Shown one piece after another: positions 9,909-19,504 of a DNA stretch of 38,840 nt. The notes beneath the pieces were generated by a model. That model searched no databases and was not told where the DNA came from. It saw nothing but the letters and a program-made list of their open reading frames with translations. The position numbers and the translations under genes were made by a program. Positions within the stretch are counted from its first letter, which is position 1. Each line of letters opens with the position of its first letter. The stretch comes from Flavobacteriaceae bacterium (GTDB lineage Bacteria; Bacteroidota; Bacteroidia; Flavobacteriales; Flavobacteriaceae): assembly GCA_018608425.1 (NCBI GenBank), contig JABAZL010000075.1, forward strand, positions 1-38,840, in the 5' to 3' direction.

Positions 9909-12353
9909 ATGAAAGTCCTTAAATTTGGTGGAACTTCTGTAGCCAATTCTAAAAACATAGATCAAGTATCTGCCATTGTAGCATCCCAAGATAAAAACAA
10001 TGTCGTTGTTGTATCTGCACTAGGAGGCATTACCGATTTACTCATGTCTGCTTTACAAATTGCAGCAAAAGGAGAATCTAGTTTTACACAAACTTTAAAA
10101 GAAATTGAAGAACGGCACTTAGAACCTATTCGAGCAAGTGTACCACCAGAAAAACAAAGTGGCGTTATAAGTTTTGTAAAAGCTGAGCTGAATCGTTTAG
10201 AAACCATCTTAGAGGGGGTAATGATGCTCAAAGAAGTTACAACGAAAGCCACAGCAACAATTACTTCCTACGGAGAGCGCTTATCCAGCACTATCATTTT
10301 TGAGATATTCAAAAACAAAGGTTATGATGTTGTTCTAAAAGACGGGCGTGATCTTATTGAAACTCAAATTCAAAACAACAGAACCGTAGTAAATTGGGAT
10401 GCAACTCAAATAAAAACACAAGAATTTTTCAAAAACAACAGCAGTAAATGTACCCTTGTGCCAGGATTCGTTGCTCGGGATGCAGCAGGAAACTCAACAA
10501 CGCTTGGAAGAGGTGGATCTGATTTTTCAGCAGCTATTTTAGCCCATGTGCTGAACGCTGATGTTCTTGAAATATGGACCGATGTAAGTGGAATGTACAC
10601 CGCAAACCCAAAATTAGTTAAACAAGCTACTCCAATTGAAAAGCTTTCCTACCTCGAAGCAATGGAGTTGTCTCATTTCGGAGCAAAGGTTATCTTCCCT
10701 CCTACGCTTCAACCTTTGGTAGAGAAACAAATTCCCGTTCGAATCAAAAACACCTTTGCCCCTGAAGATAACGGTACGCTAATTGACAATCGTACTTCAG
10801 AACAAAACGGTGTAGTTGTCAAGGGAATCAGTCATATCGATCAGATTAGCTTAATCAGCCTTGAAGGGAGTGGAATGGTTGGAATTCCTGGGTTCTCAAA
10901 ACGATTATTCGAAGCCTTGTCTATTGCGCATATCAATGTGATAATGATTACACAGGCATCTTCAGAACACTCCATCTGTATTGCTGTCAGGAATCATAAT
11001 GATGCGGAAGCCAAACTCGTAATCGACACTGAATTTGCCTTTGAAATTTCATTGAACAAGGTTGCTCCTGCTAAAGTTGAAAATGATCTTGTAAACATTG
11101 CCATTGTTGGGGATAACATGAAGAATCATCAAGGGATCAGTGGTAAAATGTTCAGCTCTCTGGGGGCAAATAACGTCAATATTCGTGCTATTGCACAAGG
11201 AGCATCGGAACGTAATATTTCCATCATGATCAATAAAAAGGATACTCAAAAAGCATTGAACACCTTGCATGAGACCTTCTTTGAAAATGATATCAAAGAG
11301 CTAAACTTATTCATTGTTGGAGTAGGAAATGTTGGTAGCAAACTCCTATCACAAATCCAACAACAACAACAATATTTAAAAGACAATCTTCTACTTCGAA
11401 TTCGAGTAATCGCAATCTCCAATTCGCGCACCATGGTTCTTGGCGAAGATGCACTAGATCTCAACCAATGGAGTACAGCTCTCGAAAACGGAAAACCCAC
11501 CGATATCAATGCGTTCTTTGAACATGCAAAAGGATTGAATTTACGCAACAGCATCTTTGTAGACAATACTGCAAATGCAGGCATCGCATATGAATACGAA
11601 CGATATTTGAACAATAACATCGGGGTAGTTACCTGTAATAAAATTGCATGTGCTGACAGCCTAGAAAACTATATGAGTTTGAAACGGTCGTCACGTAAAT
11701 ATGGAAGCCCATTCCTTTTTGAAACCAATGTAGGCGCTGGATTACCCATAATTGACACCCTTAACAATCTAATTGCATCTGGGGATCAAGTAGTCAAAAT
11801 TCAAGCTGTGCTTTCCGGAAGTTTAAACTTTGTTTTCAATAACTTCAAAGAAGGTACTTTATTTAAAGACGTTGTAGTCCAAGCGCAAAAAGAGGGCTAC
11901 ACAGAACCTGACCCGAAAATTGATTTGAGCGGTATCGATGTAGCTCGGAAAATACTTATTCTAGCACGTGAAAGCGGATTGAAAATTGAATTGAAAGACA
12001 TCGAGAATGTGCCTTTTTTACCAAAAGCGTGTTTAGATACTCCAGATAACGAAACCTTTTTTGATTCTCTAATTGACCACAAAGATCATTTTGAGAAACT
12101 TCTTGATGATGCGCGCTCTAAAAACGCACGCCTAAAATACGTTGCTCAACTTGAAAACGGAGTTGCCAAAGTGGGACTACAAGAAATTCCAGAAGGGCAT
12201 GACTTTTATAATCTTGAAGGGAGTGATAATATCATCTTATTTTATACCAATCGCTATACAGAACAACCTCTGATTGTCAAAGGGGCTGGTGCTGGTGCTG
12301 AAGTAACAGCTTCAGGGATTTTTGCAGACATCATAAGAATTGGAAAACGTTAA
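9909..12353 (+). CDS. thrA: Bifunctional aspartokinase / homoserine dehydrogenase I
   Basis: Fused enzyme catalysing the first and third steps from aspartate towards threonine and methionine. The kinase half opens with KVLKFGGTSVAN and contains GRGGSDFSAAILAHV and EIWTDVSGMYTANP. Two ACT-type regulatory domains follow (about residues 300-455). The homoserine dehydrogenase half begins with the NAD(P)-binding FIVGVGNVGS (about 467) and includes the GYTEPDPKIDLSGIDVARK catalytic region. The 814-aa length is typical of ThrA. It heads a thrA-thrB-thrC operon. The leader ORF upstream suggests Thr/Ile-dependent attenuation, and the ACT domains suggest threonine feedback. Only 3 bases separate it from thrB. 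Confidence 0.97.
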   Translation: MKVLKFGGTSVANSKNIDQVSAIVASQDKNNVVVVSALGGITDLLMSALQIAAKGESSFTQTLKEIEERHLEPIRASVPPEKQSGVISFVKAELNRLETILEGVMMLKEVTTKATATITSYGERLSSTIIFEIFKNKGYDVVLKDGRDLIETQIQNNRTVVNWDATQIKTQEFFKNNSSKCTLVPGFVARDAAGNSTTLGRGGSDFSAAILAHVLNADVLEIWTDVSGMYTANPKLVKQATPIEKLSYLEAMELSHFGAKVIFPPTLQPLVEKQIPVRIKNTFAPEDNGTLIDNRTSEQNGVVVKGISHIDQISLISLEGSGMVGIPGFSKRLFEALSIAHINVIMITQASSEHSICIAVRNHNDAEAKLVIDTEFAFEISLNKVAPAKVENDLVNIAIVGDNMKNHQGISGKMFSSLGANNVNIRAIAQGASERNISIMINKKDTQKALNTLHETFFENDIKELNLFIVGVGNVGSKLLSQIQQQQQYLKDNLLLRIRVIAISNSRTMVLGEDALDLNQWSTALENGKPTDINAFFEHAKGLNLRNSIFVDNTANAGIAYEYERYLNNNIGVVTCNKIACADSLENYMSLKRSSRKYGSPFLFETNVGAGLPIIDTLNNLIASGDQVVKIQAVLSGSLNFVFNNFKEGTLFKDVVVQAQKEGYTEPDPKIDLSGIDVARKILILARESGLKIELKDIENVPFLPKACLDTPDNETFFDSLIDHKDHFEKLLDDARSKNARLKYVAQLENGVAKVGLQEIPEGHDFYNLEGSDNIILFYTNRYTEQPLIVKGAGAGAEVTASGIFADIIRIGKR

Positions 12354-12356
12354 GCT

Positions 12357-13286
12357 ATGAATGAAATTAAAATTTTCTGTCCGGCTAGTGTTGCCAATGT
12401 CTCCTGTGGTTTTGACGTTCTAGGTTTTTGTTTAGATCCAATTGGAGATGAAATGGTGATCCGAAAAACTACCGAAAAAGGTATTCGAATCACTAAAATA
12501 GAAGGTCAAAACCTACCTCTTGAAACTCAGAAAAATGTAGCCGGAGTTGCAGGTATGGCATTGTTAGAGGCGCATCCGAGTTCTTTTGGATTTGAAATAG
12601 AAATCATCAAAGGGATTAAAGCTGGTAGTGGTATTGGAAGCAGTGCAGCAAGTTCAGCTGGAGCTGTATTTGGAATCAACGAACTTTTAGGAAGACCTTT
12701 TTCTCGGACTGAACTGATCAAGTTTGCAATGAAAGGAGAAGAACTTGCGAGTGGCTCTCCACATGCAGATAATGTCGCTCCAGTTTTATTAGGCGGCTTT
12801 ACTCTAGTACGATGTTCAAAAAGTATCGATATAATTGGCTTACCTAGTCCCTCAGAATTATACACAACTATTTTGCATCCTAAAATTGAGTTGAAAACTT
12901 CGCACGCTCGAGCTGTTCTCAAGAAAAACATTATGCTAGAAAAAGCAATTGAGCAATGGGGAAACCTCGCCGCATTGGTAAGCGGACTATACACAGATGA
13001 CTATGATTTAATCGGAAGATCGCTTGTAGATGTTGTTATTGAACCGCATCGATCTGCATTGATTCCTGGCTTTCAAGAATTAAAAAAAGCAGCTACCGAT
13101 TCGGGTGCACTTGGAAGTGGAATTTCTGGATCTGGACCATCTATGTTTGCCCTGTCTAAAGGAAAAGAAACCGCCATTCGAGTAGGAGAATGCATGCAAC
13201 AAGCGTTTTTAAAATACAATATTGAGTTTGAACTTCATATTTCTAAAATTAATCCAAAAGGGATTCACATTATATCTTCCAAATGA
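12357..13286 (+). CDS. thrB: Homoserine kinase
   Basis: A GHMP-family kinase that phosphorylates homoserine to O-phosphohomoserine, the substrate of ThrC. The N-terminus (FCPASVANVSCGFDVLGF) and the ATP-binding loop GSGIGSSAASSAGA (about residues 90-103) are both clear. A C-terminal GSGISGSGPSMFAL motif completes the family pattern. At 309 aa it is full length. It starts 3 bases after thrA and overlaps thrC by 4 bases (ATGA), so it is translationally coupled within the operon. Confidence 0.96.
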   Translation: MNEIKIFCPASVANVSCGFDVLGFCLDPIGDEMVIRKTTEKGIRITKIEGQNLPLETQKNVAGVAGMALLEAHPSSFGFEIEIIKGIKAGSGIGSSAASSAGAVFGINELLGRPFSRTELIKFAMKGEELASGSPHADNVAPVLLGGFTLVRCSKSIDIIGLPSPSELYTTILHPKIELKTSHARAVLKKNIMLEKAIEQWGNLAALVSGLYTDDYDLIGRSLVDVVIEPHRSALIPGFQELKKAATDSGALGSGISGSGPSMFALSKGKETAIRVGECMQQAFLKYNIEFELHISKINPKGIHIISSK

Positions 13287-14578
13287 TTTACAACAGTTTA
13301 AATAAAAAATCAAAAGCAGCAGAGTTCCCAGAAGCTGTAGTTCGAGGTATTGCTCCAGATAGAGGCTTATATTTTCCAGAAAAAATACACCGTTTACCCG
13401 ATTCTTTCTTCGAAAACATAGAGCAGGAATCTATTCCAGAAATTGCTTTTCAAGCGATTGCTCCTTTTGTTGAGGGAAGTATTCCTGAGAATGAGTTGAG
13501 AAAAATCATTGAAGAAACTTTAGATTTTGATTTTCCAATCGTACCCATTACCAATCAAATGGGAACTTTAGAATTGTTTCAAGGCCCTACCCTTGCTTTT
13601 AAGGATGTTGGAGCACGCTTTATGGCACGTTGTCTCGGCTATTTCAATAGGGAGAATACTTCTCAAAAGATAACCGTACTTGTTGCAACCTCAGGAGATA
13701 CTGGCGGAGCCGTTGCCAATGGATTTCTTGGCGTACCCGGAATTGAGGTTGTTATTCTTTACCCAAAAGGAAAGGTAAGTGAAGTTCAAGAACAACAACT
13801 AACAACTCTAGGGCAAAACATTACTGCATTGGAAGTAGATGGTGTTTTTGACGATTGCCAAGACATGGTCAAAACAGCATTTCTAGATGAAGACATCACA
13901 AAACACAAACAACTTACTTCTGCCAATTCAATTAATGTAGCCCGATGGTTACCACAAATGTTCTATTATTTCATCGCCTATAGAGCACTTAAAAAAATTA
14001 ATAAACCACTTGTGGTTTCTGTTCCTAGTGGAAATTTTGGAAACATTTGCGCTGGCCTAATGGCACGTGAAATCGGGTTACCCATCGACCATTTCATTGC
14101 AAGTACAAACATTAACGATGTAGTACCAGATTTTTTATCTTCAGGAGTATATACCCCTAAAAAATCTTCTCCGACGATATCAAATGCTATGGATGTTGGA
14201 GATCCTTCTAATTTCATTCGCATTCTAAAAATCTTTGGCGATGACTTCGAGAGTTTAAAAGAGACATTTTCGGGCTATCGCTTTACAGACGATGAAACAC
14301 GTGAAGCACTAAAAGAGATTCATGAAATATCGGGCTATGTAGCAGATCCGCACGGGGCAGTTGGTTATTTGGGGCTAAAAGAGTATCTCAAAGATCATCC
14401 AGAAAAGTATGGGATTTTCTTAGAAACGGCTCATCCTGTAAAATTCCTAGATACCGTTGAAGATACTTTAAACATAAAGGTTGACATTCCAGAACGACTC
14501 AAAGAAACTCTTTCTAAGACCAAAGAAAGTATCGAAATTCAAGATTATCAAGGGCTTAAAAATTTCTTGCTTCGCTAA
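13283..14578 (+). CDS. thrC: Threonine synthase
   Basis: A PLP-dependent enzyme converting O-phosphohomoserine to threonine. The PLP lysine lies in GPTLAFKDVGARF (about residues 97-109). VATSGDTGGAVANG is the phosphate/PLP-binding loop, and SANSINVARWLPQ is a conserved ThrC segment. The 431-aa length fits the shorter bacterial class. It starts inside the end of thrB and is the last gene of the operon. Its stop codon ends one base before the stop of the convergent aminopeptidase gene. No separate terminator fits between them. Confidence 0.96.
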   Translation: MIYNSLNKKSKAAEFPEAVVRGIAPDRGLYFPEKIHRLPDSFFENIEQESIPEIAFQAIAPFVEGSIPENELRKIIEETLDFDFPIVPITNQMGTLELFQGPTLAFKDVGARFMARCLGYFNRENTSQKITVLVATSGDTGGAVANGFLGVPGIEVVILYPKGKVSEVQEQQLTTLGQNITALEVDGVFDDCQDMVKTAFLDEDITKHKQLTSANSINVARWLPQMFYYFIAYRALKKINKPLVVSVPSGNFGNICAGLMAREIGLPIDHFIASTNINDVVPDFLSSGVYTPKKSSPTISNAMDVGDPSNFIRILKIFGDDFESLKETFSGYRFTDDETREALKEIHEISGYVADPHGAVGYLGLKEYLKDHPEKYGIFLETAHPVKFLDTVEDTLNIKVDIPERLKETLSKTKESIEIQDYQGLKNFLLR

Positions 14579-14579
14579 A

Positions 14580-16187
14580 TTATTTTTCTAATTCTGGTAA
14601 GAGAAACTGATCTAAAGGACTGGACTCTTTCATCAACTCTTCAATGGCTTCCCAAGATCGCGGGGCGTTTGCTGACAAGTTGATTGGTCCATTTTCAGTA
14701 ATCAAAACATCATCTTCAATACGAATACCTATACCCCACCATTTAGGGTCACAGGGACTGTCTTTAGGAACATAAATCCCCGGTTCTACAGTAATGATAG
14801 CATCTGCTTTGAAAGGTCCGTAGTTGGACAAGTCATGAACGTCCAAACCAATATGATGAGCAGCACCATGAGGGTAATAGGTTCTGAATTCGTCTTCTTT
14901 TGTTATGATTCCCAAACGAACCAAGCCTTTTGCAACAACTTCTTGCGTAATACGTGTAATTTGACCTGAAGTACTCCCAATTACTGCGGCTTTTATACCA
15001 GCTTCTTGAGCATCATATACAATTTGATATATTAGTTTCTGTTCCTCTGAAAATGTTCCGTCTTTTGGAATTGTTCGGGTAATATCGGCTGTATACCCTT
15101 CATATTCTGCACCAAGATCCATCAACATCAAATCAGAGTCCAAACCAACATCATCGTTCTCAATATAGTGCAACACACAAGCATTAGACCCAGCACCAAC
15201 TATGGATGGATATCCTTCGTAGGCAGCACCGTATTTTTTAAATACAAATTCGTGAATACCTTGAATTTCACGTTCAGACATATCGGGTCGCATGGCTTTC
15301 ATTACTTCGCGTTGACCAACTACCGAAATACCAATTGCCTTCTTCAACAACGCTATTTCTTCAACAGTCTTTACCTCTCGTTGATCTCCAAGGAGCTGCC
15401 CTAAGAGTTCAACATCAAAATATTGGTCTTTTAAAAGAAATGCTACTTGCATTTTTAGGTCCTCAGGAACTTCTAAAGTTGATGATTCAAGAAAATTCTT
15501 AATTGCAGGATCAGCAGCAATAGATTCATTTCTGCCTGCATACCACTTAATTTCATTTTTGAGAGTTTCTACATCTTCTTTACTAACGGTACGTATACTT
15601 TTCAATAGGCGGTGGCGTAAACGATTAAAATCTTGTGGGTAATTTATGTTTTCCTTAAACGTTCGTTGCAGATCATACAGATCATATGGATCTGACTTAT
15701 CATCACGTACATCGTTTTCGAATTCAAAAATCAAAACCTCTTCAAAAGAAGTGAAGTTGGCTTGGTTCTTAATGAACTCCGATCGTAGCAATACACGATC
15801 AACGCCCAAGGCTTCTGCTCCTTCTACCCCCAAACGATAACCATTCCACTGCTCTTTAGCAGCGTCACGTTCTTGTACAAAAAGCTGATCAACGTACTGT
15901 CCCAGCTCATCTTGTTGTGGGTTTTTATAAACAATCAAAACTGATTGTGGCTCTTTAAAGCCTGTCAAATAATAAAAATTTGGATCGGGATGATACACAT
16001 AATCCACATCATTTGCTCGATTTCGTACGGGATTGGAAAATAAAACAGCAACACTATTTGCGGGCATTTTAGCACGTAATTCATCTCGTTTTGACTTATG
16101 AAACTCAGGCGTTAAAACAGCTTCTTGAGCAACAAGTGGTGACCATAGAAAGGTTAACAGAAAATAAAATAGGAATAATTTATGCAT
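14580..16187 (-). CDS. Secreted Xaa-Pro aminopeptidase (M24B)
   Basis: A metalloaminopeptidase removing N-terminal residues before proline. A Sec signal peptide is present (MHKLFLFYFLLTFLWSPLVAQ), so it should act in the periplasm or outside the cell, unlike cytoplasmic E. coli PepP. An aminopeptidase-P N-terminal domain (about 25-180) is followed by the pita-bread domain. Its metal ligands are visible as Asp in MDLGAEYEGYTAD, His in GAAHHIGLDVHD, Glu in TVEPGIYVP and Glu in GIRIEDDVLI. At 535 aa it is full length. It is divergent from gcvT and convergent with thrC. Confidence 0.93.
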   Translation of the reverse strand: MHKLFLFYFLLTFLWSPLVAQEAVLTPEFHKSKRDELRAKMPANSVAVLFSNPVRNRANDVDYVYHPDPNFYYLTGFKEPQSVLIVYKNPQQDELGQYVDQLFVQERDAAKEQWNGYRLGVEGAEALGVDRVLLRSEFIKNQANFTSFEEVLIFEFENDVRDDKSDPYDLYDLQRTFKENINYPQDFNRLRHRLLKSIRTVSKEDVETLKNEIKWYAGRNESIAADPAIKNFLESSTLEVPEDLKMQVAFLLKDQYFDVELLGQLLGDQREVKTVEEIALLKKAIGISVVGQREVMKAMRPDMSEREIQGIHEFVFKKYGAAYEGYPSIVGAGSNACVLHYIENDDVGLDSDLMLMDLGAEYEGYTADITRTIPKDGTFSEEQKLIYQIVYDAQEAGIKAAVIGSTSGQITRITQEVVAKGLVRLGIITKEDEFRTYYPHGAAHHIGLDVHDLSNYGPFKADAIITVEPGIYVPKDSPCDPKWWGIGIRIEDDVLITENGPINLSANAPRSWEAIEELMKESSPLDQFLLPELEK

Positions 16188-16242
16188 ATTGATTTTGGTT
16201 TAGAGCATCTAAAATAAGTTAAAAACAACTTACCTTTACGCT

Positions 16243-16250
16243 CAAATATA
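16243..16250 (-). promoter_or_regulatory. Candidate -7 promoter box for the aminopeptidase gene
   Basis: It reads TATATTTG on the minus strand, an exact TAnnTTTG match, about 56 bases upstream of the aminopeptidase ATG in the 81-base gap shared with gcvT. No clear -33 element is visible. For gcvT on the plus strand only an imperfect TACCTTTA is seen. Confidence 0.4.
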
Positions 16251-16268
16251 CCAATAAATTAAAATAGA

Positions 16269-17354
16269 ATGTTAAAAACTACACTTTACGATACGCATAT
16301 TGCATTAGGAGCAAAAATGGTTTCTTTTGGAGGTTTCTTAATGCCTGTTCAATATGAAGGGGTAACTAAAGAACATCTTTGCGTTCGAGATGGAGTTGGA
16401 GTTTTTGATGTTTCTCATATGGGTGAATTTTTCGTTGAGGGAGCTCAAGCACTTTCTTTCCTTCAACACCTGTGCAGTAATGATATTGAAAAGTTAGTGC
16501 CTGGAAAAGCACAATACAACTACCTCCCTAATACTACTGGTGGAGTAGTCGACGATTTGATTGTTTATCAATTGGCCGAAGAGCGCTTTTTATTGGTTGT
16601 CAATGCATCGAATATTGAAAAAGATTGGAATTGGGTAAGCAAACAAAATGAAGCTTTTGGCGCAACAATTCGCAATGCATCTGAAGAATACGCTTTACTG
16701 GCTATACAGGGTCCTAAAGCAATTGAAGCAATGCAGTCTTTAACAGATGTCGTATTAGCTAAACTCCCTTTCTATGCTCATCAAACTGCTGCTTTTGCAG
16801 GTATAGAAGATATATTAATCGCCACAACAGGTTACACTGGTTCTGGTGGGTTAGAATTATACATACCCACCACTCACGTTCAAGAGGTTTGGGATGCCGT
16901 ATTTAAAGCTGGAGAAGCGTTCGGAATTGCTCCTATTGGCCTAGCAGCTCGGGACACACTCCGTCTTGAAATGGGCTATTGTTTGTATGGCAACGAAATA
17001 AACGAAGACCAATCGCCAATTGAAGCAGGATTGGGATGGGTAACCCGCCCACAAACAAATTTCATCAATGCTGTCGCCCTTGGAAAAGAAAAAACAGAAG
17101 GAACTGCAAACTGTCTGGTTGGATTTGAATTACAAGAACGTGGAATCCCAAGAACAGGACACGAGCTTTTTGATACAGAAGGAACCTCAATCGGCCGAGT
17201 AACTTCAGGTACCCAAGCACCAAGCCTTGGAAAAGGTATTGGATTAGGATATGTTATTAAAGAACATAGCACTATTGGATCAAAAATACAACTTCAAGTT
17301 CGCAACAAAATGCTTGCAGCAACCGTAGTCTCTTTACCTTTTTATAAGGCCTAA
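16269..17354 (+). CDS. gcvT: Glycine cleavage system T protein (aminomethyltransferase)
   Basis: It transfers the methylene group from the aminomethyl-lipoyl H protein to tetrahydrofolate and releases ammonia during glycine breakdown. Family motifs are DVSHMGEF (residues 47-54), VDDLIVYQL with the catalytic Asp, and GLAARDTLRLEMGYCLYG. The 361-aa length is normal, with both the folate-binding and C-terminal barrel domains. gcvP and gcvH are not in the window, a dispersed arrangement. It is followed after 12 bases by a RmlD-like reductase on the same strand. Confidence 0.96.
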   Translation: MLKTTLYDTHIALGAKMVSFGGFLMPVQYEGVTKEHLCVRDGVGVFDVSHMGEFFVEGAQALSFLQHLCSNDIEKLVPGKAQYNYLPNTTGGVVDDLIVYQLAEERFLLVVNASNIEKDWNWVSKQNEAFGATIRNASEEYALLAIQGPKAIEAMQSLTDVVLAKLPFYAHQTAAFAGIEDILIATTGYTGSGGLELYIPTTHVQEVWDAVFKAGEAFGIAPIGLAARDTLRLEMGYCLYGNEINEDQSPIEAGLGWVTRPQTNFINAVALGKEKTEGTANCLVGFELQERGIPRTGHELFDTEGTSIGRVTSGTQAPSLGKGIGLGYVIKEHSTIGSKIQLQVRNKMLAATVVSLPFYKA

Positions 17355-17366
17355 TCGATTTACATT

Positions 17367-18179
17367 TTGAAAAAAATATTAATTCTTGGTGGGAGTGGTT
17401 TTATAGGCAACTGTTTGTATAGAGAATTGTATCCGTACTTCAGCCTTTTTGGAACCTATTGTAGTGCAAGTCGTTTTTCGAAACAAAAGAATTTTTTTTA
17501 TTACAACGTCGAAGATGACAACGTTTTAACAGTTGTTAAAAAGGTAAAACCACAACTAATAATTTCTTGTTTAAGAGGACCATTTGAAGCCCAAGTTGCC
17601 TGCCACAAACACTTGGTCGATTACATACAAAATTTCGATTGCCGCTTGATGTTTATTTCTTCAACCAATGTGTTTGATGCTTTTGAGCATTACCCCTCTT
17701 ATGAATTTGACAAGACTTTATCAGAAAGTCCTTATGGGCGTTTTAAAATAAAAATAGAAAACAGCTTATTGAACTTAGCTCCGAGTAAGTATGTCATTGC
17801 CCGCTTGCCTATGGTTTTTGGAACCAACGCTCCTAGAACAAAAGAAATAGAAGCACAAGTTGCTTCGGGTATACCCATTGAAGTTTTCCCGAATACCATT
17901 GTAAATGTAACTAGTGATAGAAAGCTGAGCCAACAAGTGCATTACATCATCAATCAAAAATTGACAGGAATTTTCCACCTCGGAAGTTCTGACTTGATTA
18001 CCCATTTTGACTTCATCAAACGAATTGTTTCTAGAAGGAAACTCAAGGGTGCAGTTTTCAAACAAATTTTCACAACCAATCAAATGCGATATTTGGTAGC
18101 TCTCCCAAAAGAAAACAAACTCCCACCCCATTTACATGTTTCTTATGAATCCATCTTAGAAGATTTATATTTACCCTAA
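17367..18179 (+). CDS. RmlD-like NAD-dependent sugar-nucleotide reductase/epimerase
   Basis: A short-chain dehydrogenase-type Rossmann protein of 270 aa. The N-terminal nucleotide-binding motif is GGSGFIG (residues 8-14). The catalytic Tyr-Lys pair is in SPYGRFK (YxxxK), preceded by FISSTNVFD where the active-site Ser/Thr is expected. The C-terminal part resembles the RmlD/dTDP-4-dehydrorhamnose reductase group. It starts with TTG, the only sensible start before MKKILILGG. It is closely spaced after gcvT. No rhamnose or polysaccharide genes lie nearby, so the substrate cannot be named. Confidence 0.8.
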   Translation: MKKILILGGSGFIGNCLYRELYPYFSLFGTYCSASRFSKQKNFFYYNVEDDNVLTVVKKVKPQLIISCLRGPFEAQVACHKHLVDYIQNFDCRLMFISSTNVFDAFEHYPSYEFDKTLSESPYGRFKIKIENSLLNLAPSKYVIARLPMVFGTNAPRTKEIEAQVASGIPIEVFPNTIVNVTSDRKLSQQVHYIINQKLTGIFHLGSSDLITHFDFIKRIVSRRKLKGAVFKQIFTTNQMRYLVALPKENKLPPHLHVSYESILEDLYLP

Positions 18180-18207
18180 AGGGGTTCCTCAAAGCGCAAT
18201 ACTTTTT

Positions 18208-18215
18208 TATATTTG
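18208..18215 (+). promoter_or_regulatory. Candidate -7 promoter box for yebC
   Basis: TATATTTG, an exact match to TAnnTTTG, lies 21 bases before the yebC ATG, giving a short untranslated leader. The -33 region is weak (no TTTG). Confidence 0.5.
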
Positions 18216-18236
18216 TAACAATACAAAAAAACTGAA

Positions 18237-18953
18237 ATGGGAAGAGCCTTTGAATTTAGAAAAGCAAGAAAAATGAAACGTTGGTCAGCAATGGCCAAAA
18301 CCTTTACCCGTATAGGAAAGGATATTGTAATTGCTGTAAAAGATGGAGGCCCAGATCCAGACAATAATGCGCGTCTTCGAGCTGTTATTCAAAATGCCAA
18401 GGCGGCCAACATGCCTAAAGACAATGTAGAGCGTGCCATCAAAAAAGCATCGGATAAGAATACAGAAAATTATAAGGAGGTTTTGTTTGAAGGGTATGCT
18501 CCCTTTGGTATTGCTGTTCTAGTTGAGACTGCAACGGACAACAACAACAGAACGGTTGCCAACGTTAGAAGCTATTTCAACAAAGCCAATGGAAATATGG
18601 GAACATCGGGTTCTGTAGAATTCATGTTCGATCGCACTTGTAACTTTAGAATCAATCCTGAAAACATAGAGCCAGAAGAATTGGAATTAGAATTCATTGA
18701 CTTTGGTGTTGAAGAAGTATTTGCGGACGAAGATGGTGTTTTACTTTACGGTCCTTTTGAGCAATTTGGAGCAATTCAGAAAGAATTGGAGCACCGCTCT
18801 TTTGAGATTTTATCTTCAGGCTTTGAACGGATTCCACAGACGCTAACAAAGTTGAGTGCTGAACAAGTAGAGGAAGTTGAAAAATTACTCGAAAAAATAG
18901 AGGAAGACGACGATGTAATGAATGTCTACCACAATTTAGATCTTACAGATTGA
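18237..18953 (+). CDS. yebC: YebC/TACO1-family protein
   Basis: This family includes transcriptional regulators and factors that help ribosomes through proline-rich stretches. The protein begins MGRAFEFRKARKMKRWSAMAK, a variant of the family N-terminus, and has KDGGPDPDNNARLRAVI and NMPKDNVERAIKKA. The 238-aa length and the GTSGSVEFMF segment agree with the family. The C-terminus is acidic (KIEEDDDVMNVYHNLD). Its last 11 bases overlap the 3' end of the convergent acyltransferase gene, so both 3' ends are coded on opposite strands. Confidence 0.95.
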   Translation: MGRAFEFRKARKMKRWSAMAKTFTRIGKDIVIAVKDGGPDPDNNARLRAVIQNAKAANMPKDNVERAIKKASDKNTENYKEVLFEGYAPFGIAVLVETATDNNNRTVANVRSYFNKANGNMGTSGSVEFMFDRTCNFRINPENIEPEELELEFIDFGVEEVFADEDGVLLYGPFEQFGAIQKELEHRSFEILSSGFERIPQTLTKLSAEQVEEVEKLLEKIEEDDDVMNVYHNLDLTD

Positions 18954-19494
18954 GGATTCCGTTTTCAGGATTTTTACCCTTTATACCTACAAAATAACTT
19001 TTCATAGTCTTGTAGTCTTTTTTGATATCGTCAGTTGGAGTAAATAAAGGATAAAAATGTATTGTCCTTTTTGAATAATCGAACCCCACCAACAGTATGG
19101 GAACTTTTGCACCTTTTGCTATATAATAAAAGCCCGTTTTCCATTCTTCTACCCTTTTTCTAGTGCCTTCGGGAGCAATTGCTAATCGAAACGTTTTTCT
19201 TTTATTATAGATATTTACAATGCTTTCGACAACATTTTGGTTTCCTTCTCTACTCAGAGGAGCCCCACCCAAGCCTTTAAAAAACCAAGACGTAAGAGGG
19301 TTGAATAATTCTTTTTTTCCAACATAATTAATTTCTTCTCTCAGTACACTTCTGATAAAAATACCAACAAAAAAATCATAGTTACTGGTATGTGGAAATA
19401 CCGCAATAACAAACTTTGGAATCTGAGGGAAAGACCCCACCACCTTCCATTTCAATATTTTAATTAATATTAATTTTGCGAAAAAACGAAACAT
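18943..19494 (-). CDS. PlsC-like 1-acyl-sn-glycerol-3-phosphate acyltransferase
   Basis: A 183-aa membrane-associated acyltransferase with the HX4D catalytic motif in FPHTSNYDF (His35, Asp40). It also has the glycerophosphate-binding APEGTRKR, and KTGFYYIAKGAKVPI downstream. The N-terminus is hydrophobic. The small size is usual for this flavobacterial subfamily, which is distinct from the larger canonical PlsC, so the acceptor lipid is uncertain. Immediately upstream lies the kdsB fossil. The gene was probably the second gene of a kdsB-acyltransferase unit and may now depend on the old kdsB promoter. Confidence 0.87.
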   Translation of the reverse strand: MFRFFAKLILIKILKWKVVGSFPQIPKFVIAVFPHTSNYDFFVGIFIRSVLREEINYVGKKELFNPLTSWFFKGLGGAPLSREGNQNVVESIVNIYNKRKTFRLAIAPEGTRKRVEEWKTGFYYIAKGAKVPILLVGFDYSKRTIHFYPLFTPTDDIKKDYKTMKSYFVGIKGKNPENGILNL

Positions 19495-19504
19495 AATATA
19501 GTAC

